64,000 nt of DNA from CAZQHK01 sp964593455 (GTDB lineage: Bacteria; Muiribacteriota; CAYSPT01). Each line of letters begins with the position of its first letter. Within the stretch, counting starts at the first letter, position 1. The stretch is taken from assembly GCA_964593455.1 (NCBI GenBank), contig CAZQHK010000002.1, positions 62,001 to 126,000 of the forward strand, written 5' to 3'. A program made the position numbers and the translations under genes. Of the stretch, positions 8,793-15,878 are shown one piece after another. The notes under the pieces were generated by a model. The model was not told where the DNA came from. It worked only from the letters and a program-made list of their open reading frames with translations, and ran no database searches.

Positions 8793-8820
8793 GGTTTTCC
8801 TCTGTGAAAACCTTTTTTTT
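8793..8820 (+). terminator. Plus-strand terminator-like hairpin antisense to the mini-protein leader
   Basis: GGTTTTC-ctctgt-GAAAACC followed by eight T residues on the plus strand. No plus-strand gene ends just before it; the nearest is the FHA gene at 7928. Read on the minus strand it is a hairpin without a U-tract, between the flagellin stop and mini-protein 3. Confidence 0.45.
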
Positions 8821-8860
8821 ATCGTGCTTCTTCCTTCCCCGAAATCTTCCCGTTCAGGGG

Positions 8861-10078
8861 CTATCCCGGGATGATACCCAGAATCTGCAACAGGTTTCCG
8901 TGCAGACTGTTGGCAGTGTAAATAGCCGAAGCCGAAGCCTGAGTCATGGCCTCATACAAGGCCTGGTTCGTTATCTCCTGGGCCATGTCGGCGTCGGAGA
9001 GCCGGCTGGCGGAATCGGTTACATTCTCTGCCTCCTTCTGCAGGTTGGTGATACGGTTTGTCAATGAATCCTCGTACTGTCCCAGGGTGGCCTGCATGTT
9101 GATGATGGTGTCGATCGCGTTCTCCACCGCAGTTTCAGCCGATTCGGCGTTGGCCACGGTGGTGATGTCGCTTGTGTCCAGGTTCAGGGCCGAAGAGCGG
9201 ACATCGGCAGCCACCGGCAGCTCCATCCTTTCACTGGAGTATCCCTGCGCACCGAGTTGCAGGGATATCGGAAAATGACTTCCACCAACCCGGTAGCTGA
9301 GACTCACATCGTCACCGGCCTGTGGTACCGCGGTCCCGTTGAATGTCAGTGTGGAGTTGCTCAACTGCCAACCGTCCGTGGAACTCTGGCTCACCAATGC
9401 CCCGTTTATCCGAACATCCAGGTTGCGGGCCGCGTTAGGCTGGGCCCCCAGCTCGATAGTCGGAGTGGCGGCACTGGCGGTAAACCCGAACTGGACCTCA
9501 TCCCAGTAGCCCGGTACCCCCGTCCCGTTCAATGTTATCTGGTCGCCGGATATAGAAAATCCGTTGGCGGGATCTTCATTCTGAGCCACGCCGTCGATCG
9601 AAAGTGTCACGCTTCCCGCCTGTGCCGCCGCTCCGAGATCAAAAATGTCGGGAGGCGCCGCCACGTTCAGCAGGCTGATACTGTTGTACCTGGTGGTGTT
9701 GGCCAGATCGTTGATGGAAGACATTTTCGACTGAAAATCGGTATCGAGGGCCGCCCTCTGCGCCGGTTGGAGCGTGGCGTCCTGAGAGTCTATCGACAGT
9801 TGCAAAGCGTCATTGAGCAAGTTGTAGATAGAATCTAGAGCGGTGTTGGCTGTTTGCAGAATAGACACCCCGCCCTGGGCGTTTCCGATGGCCGAGGTAA
9901 TGCCGCCCAGCCGGGCCTGCATCCGCTGGTATATACCTATACCGGCCGGATTGTCGGCAGCCGAGTTCAGCTTCTTCGTACTGGCTATCCGCTCCATAGC
10001 GGTACCCAGCAGGTCTGAATGCTTATTCATAAGCCGGTGAGCGTTATTTGCCCACAAATTGTTGATCATGCTGATCAT
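8861..10078 (-). CDS. Divergent flagellin A
   Basis: This is a 405-residue flagellin, the filament subunit exported by the flagellar type III system. The start is ATG 10078, with GAGGAGG eight bases upstream; the open frame extends further but those codons lie in the terminator hairpin. The N-terminal D0/D1 helices (ERIASTKKLNSAADNPAGIG) and C-terminal helices (SRLSDADMAQEITNQALYEA, ending LLQILGIIPG) are clear but unlike canonical flagellins (NPAGIGIYQRM replaces DDAAGLAISE). The middle carries two beta modules, each with an F/L-NGT-VP-GD/WDE-V pattern. It is a close paralogue of the next flagellin upstream and shares its whole leader design. A gene symbol such as fliC is withheld because three flagellins occur here. 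Confidence 0.9.
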   Translation of the reverse strand: MISMINNLWANNAHRLMNKHSDLLGTAMERIASTKKLNSAADNPAGIGIYQRMQARLGGITSAIGNAQGGVSILQTANTALDSIYNLLNDALQLSIDSQDATLQPAQRAALDTDFQSKMSSINDLANTTRYNSISLLNVAAPPDIFDLGAAAQAGSVTLSIDGVAQNEDPANGFSISGDQITLNGTGVPGYWDEVQFGFTASAATPTIELGAQPNAARNLDVRINGALVSQSSTDGWQLSNSTLTFNGTAVPQAGDDVSLSYRVGGSHFPISLQLGAQGYSSERMELPVAADVRSSALNLDTSDITTVANAESAETAVENAIDTIINMQATLGQYEDSLTNRITNLQKEAENVTDSASRLSDADMAQEITNQALYEAMTQASASAIYTANSLHGNLLQILGIIPG

Positions 10079-10114
10079 GATGATCGCCTCCTCAGCTTCC
10101 CTGCGTGGCGGCCA

Positions 10115-10157
10115 ATAAAAAAGCCCAACCCTGCCAGTCGCCTGGATAGGGTTGGGC
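10115..10157 (-). terminator. Second terminator-like hairpin in the flagellin A leader
   Basis: On the minus strand GCCCAACCCT pairs with AGGGTTGGGC and is followed by TTTTTTATT, ending ~35 bases before the flagellin start. The same hairpin stands before flagellin B. Confidence 0.8.
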
Positions 10158-10174
10158 GTTGTTATCATCCGTGA

Positions 10175-10205
10175 TAAAAAAACCCGCCCTCGGAAGGACG
10201 GGTTT
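10175..10205 (-). terminator. First terminator in the flagellin A leader (riboswitch expression platform)
   Basis: AACCCGTCCTT/AGGGCGGGTT stem then a run of seven T on the minus strand, starting directly after the 3' end of the c-di-GMP aptamer. Its arms (AAACCC and GGGTTT) are also complementary to the AAACCC segment at the start of the aptamer, so a switch between folds is conceivable. Confidence 0.85.
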
Positions 10206-10207
10206 GG

Positions 10208-10310
10208 CCGCTTCGCCTTAACCCCGGGCAGCTGGCAGTCGTGACGCTTACAAGCGCTGTAGACCCTTTAGCTTTGTGCCCCCGCCTTTCGACGGGTTTA
10301 CCTTTTTCCG
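10208..10310 (-). promoter_or_regulatory. Cyclic di-GMP-I (GEMM-I) riboswitch ahead of flagellin A
   Basis: Reading the minus strand, the aptamer shows the class-I landmarks in order: GGTAAACC, a stem capped by a CGAAAG tetraloop, GGGGGCACAAAGC, GGGTCTA, a variable hairpin, then GACTGCCAGCTGCCCGGGGTT. This matches the known class-I fold (AAACC-GAAA-GACGCAAAGC-CCTA...GCCAGGTTGCC). A terminator follows at once, so control is probably by termination. Whether ligand turns flagellin off or on cannot be read from sequence; c-di-GMP usually represses motility, which favours OFF. Confidence 0.88.
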
Positions 10311-10348
10311 AGTAAAATCGTTCTTGTATTCAGTTGTAAAGCAAGAAG

Positions 10349-10377
10349 CCCGTCTCCCACGGAGGGAGCGGGCTTCG
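10349..10377 (-). terminator. Upstream GC-rich hairpin in the flagellin A leader
   Basis: GAAGCCCG-CTCCC/GGGAG-CGGGCTTC with weak U-richness after it (TTGCTTT). It lies inside the leader, downstream of the promoter at 10501-10529 and before the riboswitch. The same hairpin is present in the flagellin B leader. Confidence 0.5.
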
Positions 10378-10500
10378 TTATGTCTATCTCTGCTCCCTGG
10401 CTCGCGGAAGTTTGTGCTCTTCCCGGTCTCAAATCCGTGAGACGATCAGCCTCTTGTCAAACACCCGCCTGGCCATATACAGGCCCGGCTTTCTATGTAA

Positions 10501-10529
10501 AGGCTATCATGCGTTTGTATCTTTGTCAA
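10501..10529 (-). promoter_or_regulatory. sigma-70-type promoter for flagellin A
   Basis: TTGACA (10524-10529), 17 bases, then TAGCCT (10501-10506), three bases beyond the flagellin B stop. The -10 is weak, but the block TTGACAA...CATG-TA...CTTTAC is shared with the stronger promoter before flagellin B. No sigma-28 motif was seen here. Confidence 0.55.
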
Positions 10530-10531
10530 CT

Positions 10532-11800
10532 TTATATAAACGTTGAACCACACGACTGTTTACCGTCTGAGCAAGTCAACAGTCCGGTGGCGGTAACTCC
10601 AAGCAACTGCAACAGGGTCTGCTGGAGGGTGCTGGCCGCGGTCAGCGCGCTGCCGGCCGCCTGGGTCTGGGCTTCATAAAGAGCCTGGTTGACAATTTCC
10701 GAGGCCATATCGGCGTCGTACAACCGGTTGATGGCGCCCTGTACATTTTCCTGTTCTTTCGTCATTGCGGTGATCCGTTCGGTCAAAGAATCCTCGTACT
10801 GCCCCAGCGTCGACTGGAGATTGGTGATGGTGTCGATAGCGGCTTCCACGGCAATTTCGGCATCCTCGGCGTCGCCAATAGTGGTGATAACTTCAGTGTC
10901 GAGATTAAGAGCGGCCACCCTGACATCGGTGGCGATGGGCAGTTCCATACGCTCGCTCGAATACCCCGAGGCGCCAATCTGCAGCTGGATCGGTTTGCCG
11001 GCCGAGCCCGCACGGTACTCGATTCGAACCGTGTCACCCGCCTGGGGCACGGCGGTACCGTTGAAATTAATGGAATCACCGGACAACTGCCACCCGTTGG
11101 TGGCGCTCTCGCTGATGATCGCTCCGTTGAGCCTGAATTCAACACTGCTCGAGGTGTCCGGCGTATTCCCCAGGGCAATAGTGGCGGTAGCCGCCGAAGC
11201 AGTGTACTCCATTCTGATTTCATCCCAGTAATCGAGCTCGGCCGTTCCATTGAGGGTCAGGGTGGTTCCGGCCAGGGTATACCCGTTCGTGGGATCAGAA
11301 ATAACTTCCACATCGTCCTTATAGAGTTTGAAGGTGCCCCCCTGAGGTGCTACCGTAAGGTCCCATTCCTTGGTGAAATCCGGTACATTGAGCAGGTAAT
11401 GCGTATTGTACTGGGTCGTATTGGACAGATCGTTTATCGAAGACATTTTTGACTGGAATTGGGTGTCAAGCGCCGCCCGCTGTGCCGGCTGGAGCGTAGC
11501 GGCCTGGGCATCGATAGCCAGGTCGAGAGCGTCATTGAGTAAGGAGTAGATGGAATCGAGAGCGGTATTGGCCGTCTGCAACATGGAGATACCGTTCTGG
11601 GCGTTCTCCATACCATTGGTCAGACCGCCCATCCTGGCCATCCAGCGCTGATAAATCCCGATTCCGGCAGGGTTATCGGCAGCCCTATTCAGCTTCGAAG
11701 TGCTGGCGATCCGTTCCAGTGTCGTTCCCAGGTTACCCACGTGATATACCATTTGCCGCTGTGACCGTGCTGCCCACAAATTATATCTCATGCTGATCAT
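10532..11800 (-). CDS. Divergent flagellin B
   Basis: This is a 422-residue paralogue of flagellin A. The start is the ATG at ~11800 (MISMRYNLWAARSQ...), with AAGGAGG nine bases upstream. The D0/D1 helices match A almost block for block: LERIASTSKLNRAADNPAGI, then LQTANTALDSIYSLLNDALD, then SSINDLSNTTQYN. The two central beta modules are also shared (LNGTAELDYWDEIRMEY; FNGTAVPQAGDTVRIEY). The C-terminus differs: after LLQLLGV it continues with a 15-residue tail holding two Cys (LLTCSDGKQSCGSTFI), running up to the promoter of flagellin A. The tail may be a recent read-through of a lost stop. Tandem duplication included the complete leader. Confidence 0.9.
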   Translation of the reverse strand: MISMRYNLWAARSQRQMVYHVGNLGTTLERIASTSKLNRAADNPAGIGIYQRWMARMGGLTNGMENAQNGISMLQTANTALDSIYSLLNDALDLAIDAQAATLQPAQRAALDTQFQSKMSSINDLSNTTQYNTHYLLNVPDFTKEWDLTVAPQGGTFKLYKDDVEVISDPTNGYTLAGTTLTLNGTAELDYWDEIRMEYTASAATATIALGNTPDTSSSVEFRLNGAIISESATNGWQLSGDSINFNGTAVPQAGDTVRIEYRAGSAGKPIQLQIGASGYSSERMELPIATDVRVAALNLDTEVITTIGDAEDAEIAVEAAIDTITNLQSTLGQYEDSLTERITAMTKEQENVQGAINRLYDADMASEIVNQALYEAQTQAAGSALTAASTLQQTLLQLLGVTATGLLTCSDGKQSCGSTFI

Positions 11801-11841
11801 CGTTACCAACCTCCTTGTTTTCGTGTGTTCTTGCGGCCAAC

Positions 11842-11884
11842 AAAAAAAGCCCAACCCTGCCAGGCTGCCTGGCAGGGTTGGGCT
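11842..11884 (-). terminator. Second terminator-like hairpin in the flagellin B leader
   Basis: Minus strand: AAGCCCAACCCTGCCAGGC, loop, GCCTGGCAGGGTTGGGCTT, followed by TTTTTT. This is a very stable stem ending ~25 bases before the ribosome-binding site. Confidence 0.85.
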
Positions 11885-11906
11885 TATATTTTTATCATCC
11901 GTGAAT

Positions 11907-11936
11907 ACAAAAACCCGTCCTCGGAAGGACGGGTTT
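11907..11936 (-). terminator. First terminator in the flagellin B leader (riboswitch expression platform)
   Basis: AAACCCGTCCTTCC-GAGGACGGGTTTTTGT on the minus strand, directly after the aptamer. Confidence 0.85.
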
Positions 11937-11940
11937 AGGC

Positions 11941-12046
11941 CGCAATTCGCCTTCAACCCCGGGCAGCTGGCAGTCTTAACGTAACGTACGTCGTAGACCC
12001 TTATAGCTTTGCGCCTCCGCCTTTCGGCGGGTTTGCCTTTTTCCGA
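11941..12046 (-). promoter_or_regulatory. Cyclic di-GMP-I (GEMM-I) riboswitch ahead of flagellin B
   Basis: Minus strand: GGCAAACC, CGCCGAAAGGCG hairpin with the GAAA tetraloop, GAGGCGCAAAGC, GGGTCTACG, a variable stem (ACGTACGT-type), then GACTGCCAGCTGCCCGGGGTT. Closer to the class-I consensus (GCGCAAAGC) than the flagellin A copy. The terminator hairpin abuts its 3' end. Confidence 0.9.
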
Positions 12047-12082
12047 GTGAAATCGTTTCTCTATTCAGTTTTCAAAACAGCA

Positions 12083-12115
12083 AACAGCCCGCTCCGCGTT
12101 CGGGAGCGGGCTGTT
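12083..12115 (-). terminator. Upstream GC-rich hairpin in the flagellin B leader
   Basis: AACAGCCCGCTCCCG/CGGAGCGGGCTGTT followed by TGCTGTTTT on the minus strand. It sits between promoter and riboswitch, as in the flagellin A leader. A GGAAG...CTTCCGCG hairpin just upstream (~12140-12165) is also shared with leader A. Confidence 0.55.
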
Positions 12116-12232
12116 AATTTCTAAGCCCTGTTCCGACTACGCGGAAGGAGACTAACTTCCTTCCCCTTCCTGGTGTCGCTTTCCTTTGTTTGCTACGCTT
12201 GCGGTCTTTTTTACTCTCTCGCCGCTGAGTAA

Positions 12233-12261
12233 AGAATATCACATGATTACAAGTTTGTCAA
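12233..12261 (-). promoter_or_regulatory. sigma-70-type promoter for flagellin B
   Basis: TTGACA (12256-12261), 17 bases, TATTCT (12233-12238) on the minus strand. This is a good housekeeping-type promoter giving a ~425-nt leader. From here to the relA/spoT promoter (~12262-12440) lies AT-rich sequence with nothing else recognisable. Confidence 0.7.
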
Positions 12262-12447
12262 TTGCGTCAACTATTATTTTTCAAAAAAAACTAAAGTTTT
12301 TTGAGAAAGATGCCGATAGCCTTACTAGGATCGTGTTTTTCGAATATCATTCGTTTCAAAAAAAAATAGTTTTTCTTACCCAAATTAGATAATTTTAATC
12401 AAAATTAAGCATCCAGATCCGAACAATGCTTCCGGTATTTGCCCTGC

Positions 12448-12477
12448 TTGCATAGTGCCAAAACCGCATGCTACAAT
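12448..12477 (+). promoter_or_regulatory. sigma-70-type promoter of the relA/spoT homologue
   Basis: TTGCAT (12448-12453), 18 bases, TACAAT (12472-12477). Transcription would begin near 12484, so the TTG at 12439 cannot be the translation start from this promoter. Confidence 0.5.
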
Positions 12478-12483
12478 CGGAGA

Positions 12484-14712
12484 GTGAATAATCCTCAGGC
12501 TCTTGATCCGCTCTCCCGGAAAGTGTTGAAGTACAATCCGCGGGTTGACATTTCTATACTGGAGAAGGCCATCCACTTCAGCCGGGAATGTCACCAGGGT
12601 CAGTGCCGTGCTTCTGGAGAACCTTTTTTCATTCATCCATACAATACCGCCGAAGAGTTGGCCGAGCTGAAGATGGACGTCAAGACTATTGCCGCCGGAT
12701 TACTTCATGATGTCGTGGAGGACACCAAGTGTAGCCGTGACAACCTGATCGAAAATTTTGGCAAAGAGATTGCCGAACTGGTTGATGGAGTAACCAAGCT
12801 CTCAAAAATCTCCGCGAAAAGCCGCGAAGAGCGCCAGGCGGAAAATATCCGAAAAATGCTGTTTGCCATGACCAAGGATATCCGGGTCATAGTCATCAAG
12901 CTGGCCGACCGGCTTAACAACATGAGAACCATCGAGCATCTACCACCTCGAAAGCAAGAACGCATTGCCACAGAGACGCTTGAAATCTACGCTCCCCTGG
13001 CCCACCGGCTGGGAATGTACCGCTACCGGATGGAACTGGAAGACCTGGCCTTCAAGGTCCTGGACCCGGCAATCTACCTGGAACTGAAACGGGCAGTGGA
13101 GGAAAGCATCGTCAAACGACGGCAGCCAATCAACGAAGCCAGCGAAATGCTCGATGTCCATTTGAAAGAAGCCGGTATCAAAGCCACCATCGAAGGACGA
13201 AGAAAGCACCTCCATTCCATTTATACGAAAATGCAGAAACAGGGAAAAGACCTGGACCAGATCTATGATATCGTGGCTCTCAGGATTATCACCGATTCGG
13301 TGGAATACTGTTATGGCGCGCTGGGCATCGTACACAAGATATGGAAACCCATGCCTGGCCGTTTCAAGGACTACATCGCCGTTCCGAAATCGAACGCTTA
13401 CCAGTCGCTTCACACAGTGGTGGTCCTGGCCAGCGGTATTCCCCTGGAGATCCAGATACGAACCCGGCTTATGCATGAAGTGGCTGAAACCGGCGTGTCG
13501 GCCCACTGGCATTACAAGGCGGACGGCAGTCCCGACGAGGAACTCAGGATCAAACTTTCGTGGCTCAGGCAGTTGATCGAGTGGCACCGGGAGGTAAAAG
13601 ACTCCATCGAGTTCATGGACCGCCTCAAGATGGACCTTTTCCAGGACGAAGTGTTCGTGTTCACCCCGCGAGGTGAGGTCATCGATCTGGCGGCGGGAAG
13701 CTGTCCCGTGGATTTTGCCTACCGGATTCACACCGAGGTCGGTCACCGCTGCACCGGGGCCAAAGTCAATGGTAAAATTGTTACTCTCGATTATAAACTG
13801 CAGACCGGCGACATGCTGGAAATCCTGACCCAGAAAAACTCCAACCCCAGCCGTGACTGGCTCGAATTCGTCCACTCCCCCCGCTCCAGGGAGAAGATCA
13901 GGCAATGGTTCCGCAAACAGGAAAAAGACCAGAACATCAAAAAGGGGCAGGAACTGCTGGCCGCGGAGTTGAACAAAGTTTATAACCAGACTAAAAAGCA
14001 CAAAATAATTGAAAAGAAAGACATTTCACAGAAACGCTTGATTCAGCCTGGACGGTTCGACAAGATACTGGATGGTTTCAAGCTGGGACACCGCAATGAG
14101 TTATTCCTGGCCATTGGCGGGGGTGCAATTACGCCGCTCTCGGTGGTCTACGCCCTCTATCCCAAGGTCAAGGAACTTTTTAATCGGGAACTTCAACGGA
14201 AACAGGAAGAGGAAGAAGCCCGGAAACGCAAGGAACTCGAGCAAAAACCTCGTAAAAGCTCGGTGGGAGGAGTCAGCGTACGAGGAATCAGAAACATGCT
14301 GGTGAAATTTGCCAAATGTTGTAATCCCGTTCCCGGAGATAAGGTCGTCGGGTTCACCACTCGTGGGTACGGACTTTCCATTCATCGTTCAGACTGCCAC
14401 AACGTGAACATGGAAAAAGATCCCGATCGGTGGATGGAAGTAGAGTGGGAGAACGCCCAGCAAGAAGATTCCTATTACGTGAAGTTGAAGATTAAATCAT
14501 TCGACCGGCCAAACCTGCTCTCGAATATCACCAATATCATTTCCAACCTCAACATATACATATACTCCGTCAAGGCCTATGCCGACCAGGACAACCTGGC
14601 CCGGATCAATTTAGTTCTGTCCGTGAAAAACCTCTCACACCTCAACACGCTCATGAACAATATTAAACGGATACCAGGCGTTATCGAGGTGGTTAGAGTG
14701 TCATCGGGCTGA
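12484..14712 (+). CDS. Bifunctional (p)ppGpp synthetase/hydrolase (RelA/SpoT homologue)
   Basis: This is a long RSH protein of about 742 residues that makes and degrades the stringent-response alarmone (p)ppGpp. In order: an HD hydrolase domain with intact HDVVED (75-80); the synthetase domain (YDIVALRII, RFKDYIAVPKSNAYQSLHT, IQIRTRLMHEVAE); TGS (DEVFVFTPRGEVIDL); a zinc-finger region (KCCNPVPGDKVVGF, HRSDCHNV); and a C-terminal ACT domain. The RFKD charge pattern and intact HD site indicate a bifunctional enzyme. The start is uncertain: GTG 12484 lies at the predicted transcript start with no usable Shine-Dalgarno (possibly leaderless), and GTG 12523 is the alternative. It is monocistronic, with divergent flagellins upstream. 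Confidence 0.93.
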   Translation: MNNPQALDPLSRKVLKYNPRVDISILEKAIHFSRECHQGQCRASGEPFFIHPYNTAEELAELKMDVKTIAAGLLHDVVEDTKCSRDNLIENFGKEIAELVDGVTKLSKISAKSREERQAENIRKMLFAMTKDIRVIVIKLADRLNNMRTIEHLPPRKQERIATETLEIYAPLAHRLGMYRYRMELEDLAFKVLDPAIYLELKRAVEESIVKRRQPINEASEMLDVHLKEAGIKATIEGRRKHLHSIYTKMQKQGKDLDQIYDIVALRIITDSVEYCYGALGIVHKIWKPMPGRFKDYIAVPKSNAYQSLHTVVVLASGIPLEIQIRTRLMHEVAETGVSAHWHYKADGSPDEELRIKLSWLRQLIEWHREVKDSIEFMDRLKMDLFQDEVFVFTPRGEVIDLAAGSCPVDFAYRIHTEVGHRCTGAKVNGKIVTLDYKLQTGDMLEILTQKNSNPSRDWLEFVHSPRSREKIRQWFRKQEKDQNIKKGQELLAAELNKVYNQTKKHKIIEKKDISQKRLIQPGRFDKILDGFKLGHRNELFLAIGGGAITPLSVVYALYPKVKELFNRELQRKQEEEEARKRKELEQKPRKSSVGGVSVRGIRNMLVKFAKCCNPVPGDKVVGFTTRGYGLSIHRSDCHNVNMEKDPDRWMEVEWENAQQEDSYYVKLKIKSFDRPNLLSNITNIISNLNIYIYSVKAYADQDNLARINLVLSVKNLSHLNTLMNNIKRIPGVIEVVRVSSG

Positions 14713-14737
14713 ATGACATCCTGCGATTACTACCCCC

Positions 14738-14889
14738 GAATAATTCACGAATCTCCGTAGCGAGGCGAAGAAAATGGACCGGAGCATATCATTCCGCAGG
14801 ATAGCGGAATGTCGCTGCCACTTGCTGGCAGCCCGAAGGGGACGAAGCCAGGATGGCTTCGTCTGATGCAGATTATTTGTGAATTATTC
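14738..14889. other. Closed multi-hairpin element of unknown nature
   Basis: An 11-base inverted repeat, GAATAATTCAC/GTGAATTATTC, closes ~130 bases that hold nested perfect stems. These are CTCCG/CGGAG (14753-14784), ATTCCGC/GCGGAAT (14791-14810), GCTGCCA/TGGCAGC (14814-14832) and GACGAAGCC/GGCTTCGTC (14841-14863). It sits between the convergent relA/spoT and HEAT-repeat genes. It could be a structured RNA, a bidirectional terminator or a small mobile repeat. Confidence 0.6.
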
Positions 14890-14896
14890 TGGTAAC

Positions 14897-15571
14897 CTAC
14901 CTGACGTGAATACTCCTGAATATACTGAGAGCTTTGACGTCGTCGAGGGAAGGCGACACTTTGAGTTTTACCAGCTTTTTCAGGGCAAAAGCCGCGCCGG
15001 ACTTTTCTTCATCATCTCCGTAACGGGCAATATGTTTTAGTTCTTCTATGATCTTTCGTTGTCTCTGCTGGTACAATTGATACAGTATCAGGCGTACATT
15101 GACCCGGACCCGGGAGTTAGCGTCATCTACAAGTCTCTCGAGCAATTCAAGCGGGGCGTTCTCGTAGGGGAAACGGTCAATAAAAATTGCCAAACCCTCC
15201 ACAGCATTGGCTCTGACCCGGTCATCCGGATCCATCAAACCCAATTCAAACAGATTCGCGCTGGCACCCGCCTCGAGAATAGCTCCTATCTCTTTGTAAA
15301 TGGTTGCCCGTTCTTTCTTATCGACTTCATCTTTCCTTAGAATAATCTCCTCCACGAAGCCCTCGGGAAGATGTGTGCCGTCTATGGCCAACTCAGCGAT
15401 CAAGGACAGCAACCTGCATCTGACCATCTCCGAGTCGGACGAACGATAGGAAGCTATGAGATAACCGATAACCTCGCTTCCCCTGCTCAAAATTGCCCGG
15501 CGTGACTGTTCAACTTCCTCCGGATCAACCATATCCAGTTTCCTGATATAACTGCCCAGATCAGCTTCCAT
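14897..15571 (-). CDS. HEAT-repeat protein
   Basis: This 224-residue all-helical protein has HEAT-like repeats. The clearest units are LMDPDDRVRANAVEGLAIF and LVDDANSRVRVNVRLILY, with flanking degenerate copies. HEAT proteins are scaffolds for protein-protein contact; no enzyme motif is present. There is no signal peptide, so it is probably cytoplasmic. The ATG at 15571 is supported by GGAGGTG seven bases upstream. It may form a loose unit with the small membrane protein 40 bases upstream on the same strand. Partner unknown. Confidence 0.7.
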   Translation of the reverse strand: MEADLGSYIRKLDMVDPEEVEQSRRAILSRGSEVIGYLIASYRSSDSEMVRCRLLSLIAELAIDGTHLPEGFVEEIILRKDEVDKKERATIYKEIGAILEAGASANLFELGLMDPDDRVRANAVEGLAIFIDRFPYENAPLELLERLVDDANSRVRVNVRLILYQLYQQRQRKIIEELKHIARYGDDEEKSGAAFALKKLVKLKVSPSLDDVKALSIFRSIHVR

Positions 15572-15613
15572 CCCTACACACCTCCAGATTCATCCGCATT
15601 AAGAAAAACAGTA

Positions 15614-15808
15614 TCAACCCTCTTTTTCGATTGCTGGACCTTCAGAGAGTGTTTCACAGAACGTAACTAACAGAAACGTTGCAATCGGACCGAGAAATAG
15701 AGAAATAACAAACCAATTAAGGCCGCTCCGGTTTTTGCTTTGTGCAAGACCGGCATTGATCAAGGCCAAAGTTCCCCAGCCTGCTGAATATCCCGCCGCC
15801 TGATGCAT
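15614..15808 (-). CDS. Small membrane protein (64 aa)
   Basis: This 64-residue protein has one or two hydrophobic segments (residues ~8-20 and ~30-50, WFVISLFLGPIATFLLVTF) around a SKNRSG turn. Short proteins with the pattern AGLAQSKNRSG-WF--SL-LGP-ATF are widespread and uncharacterised. The acidic tail EGPAIEKEG would face one side of the inner membrane. There is a weak purine-rich ribosome site before the ATG. Function unknown. Confidence 0.6.
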   Translation of the reverse strand: MHQAAGYSAGWGTLALINAGLAQSKNRSGLNWFVISLFLGPIATFLLVTFCETLSEGPAIEKEG

Positions 15809-15878
15809 TATGATCTTCCCTTTCAGTATTGGCTGTTGAGCATATCGTTATTTATGATATCAGATAACCCTGCTAAAT

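Noticed and set aside
10078..10168. N-terminal extension of flagellin A (and likewise 11800-11956 for flagellin B)
   Set aside because: The extra codons run through the terminator hairpins; good Shine-Dalgarno sites place the starts at the MISM methionines.
12439..12484. TTG 12439 as the relA/spoT start
   Set aside because: It lies upstream of a good TTGCAT-18-TACAAT promoter and has no ribosome site.
12940..14001. 353-codon minus-strand frame
   Set aside because: Antisense shadow of the relA/spoT homologue.
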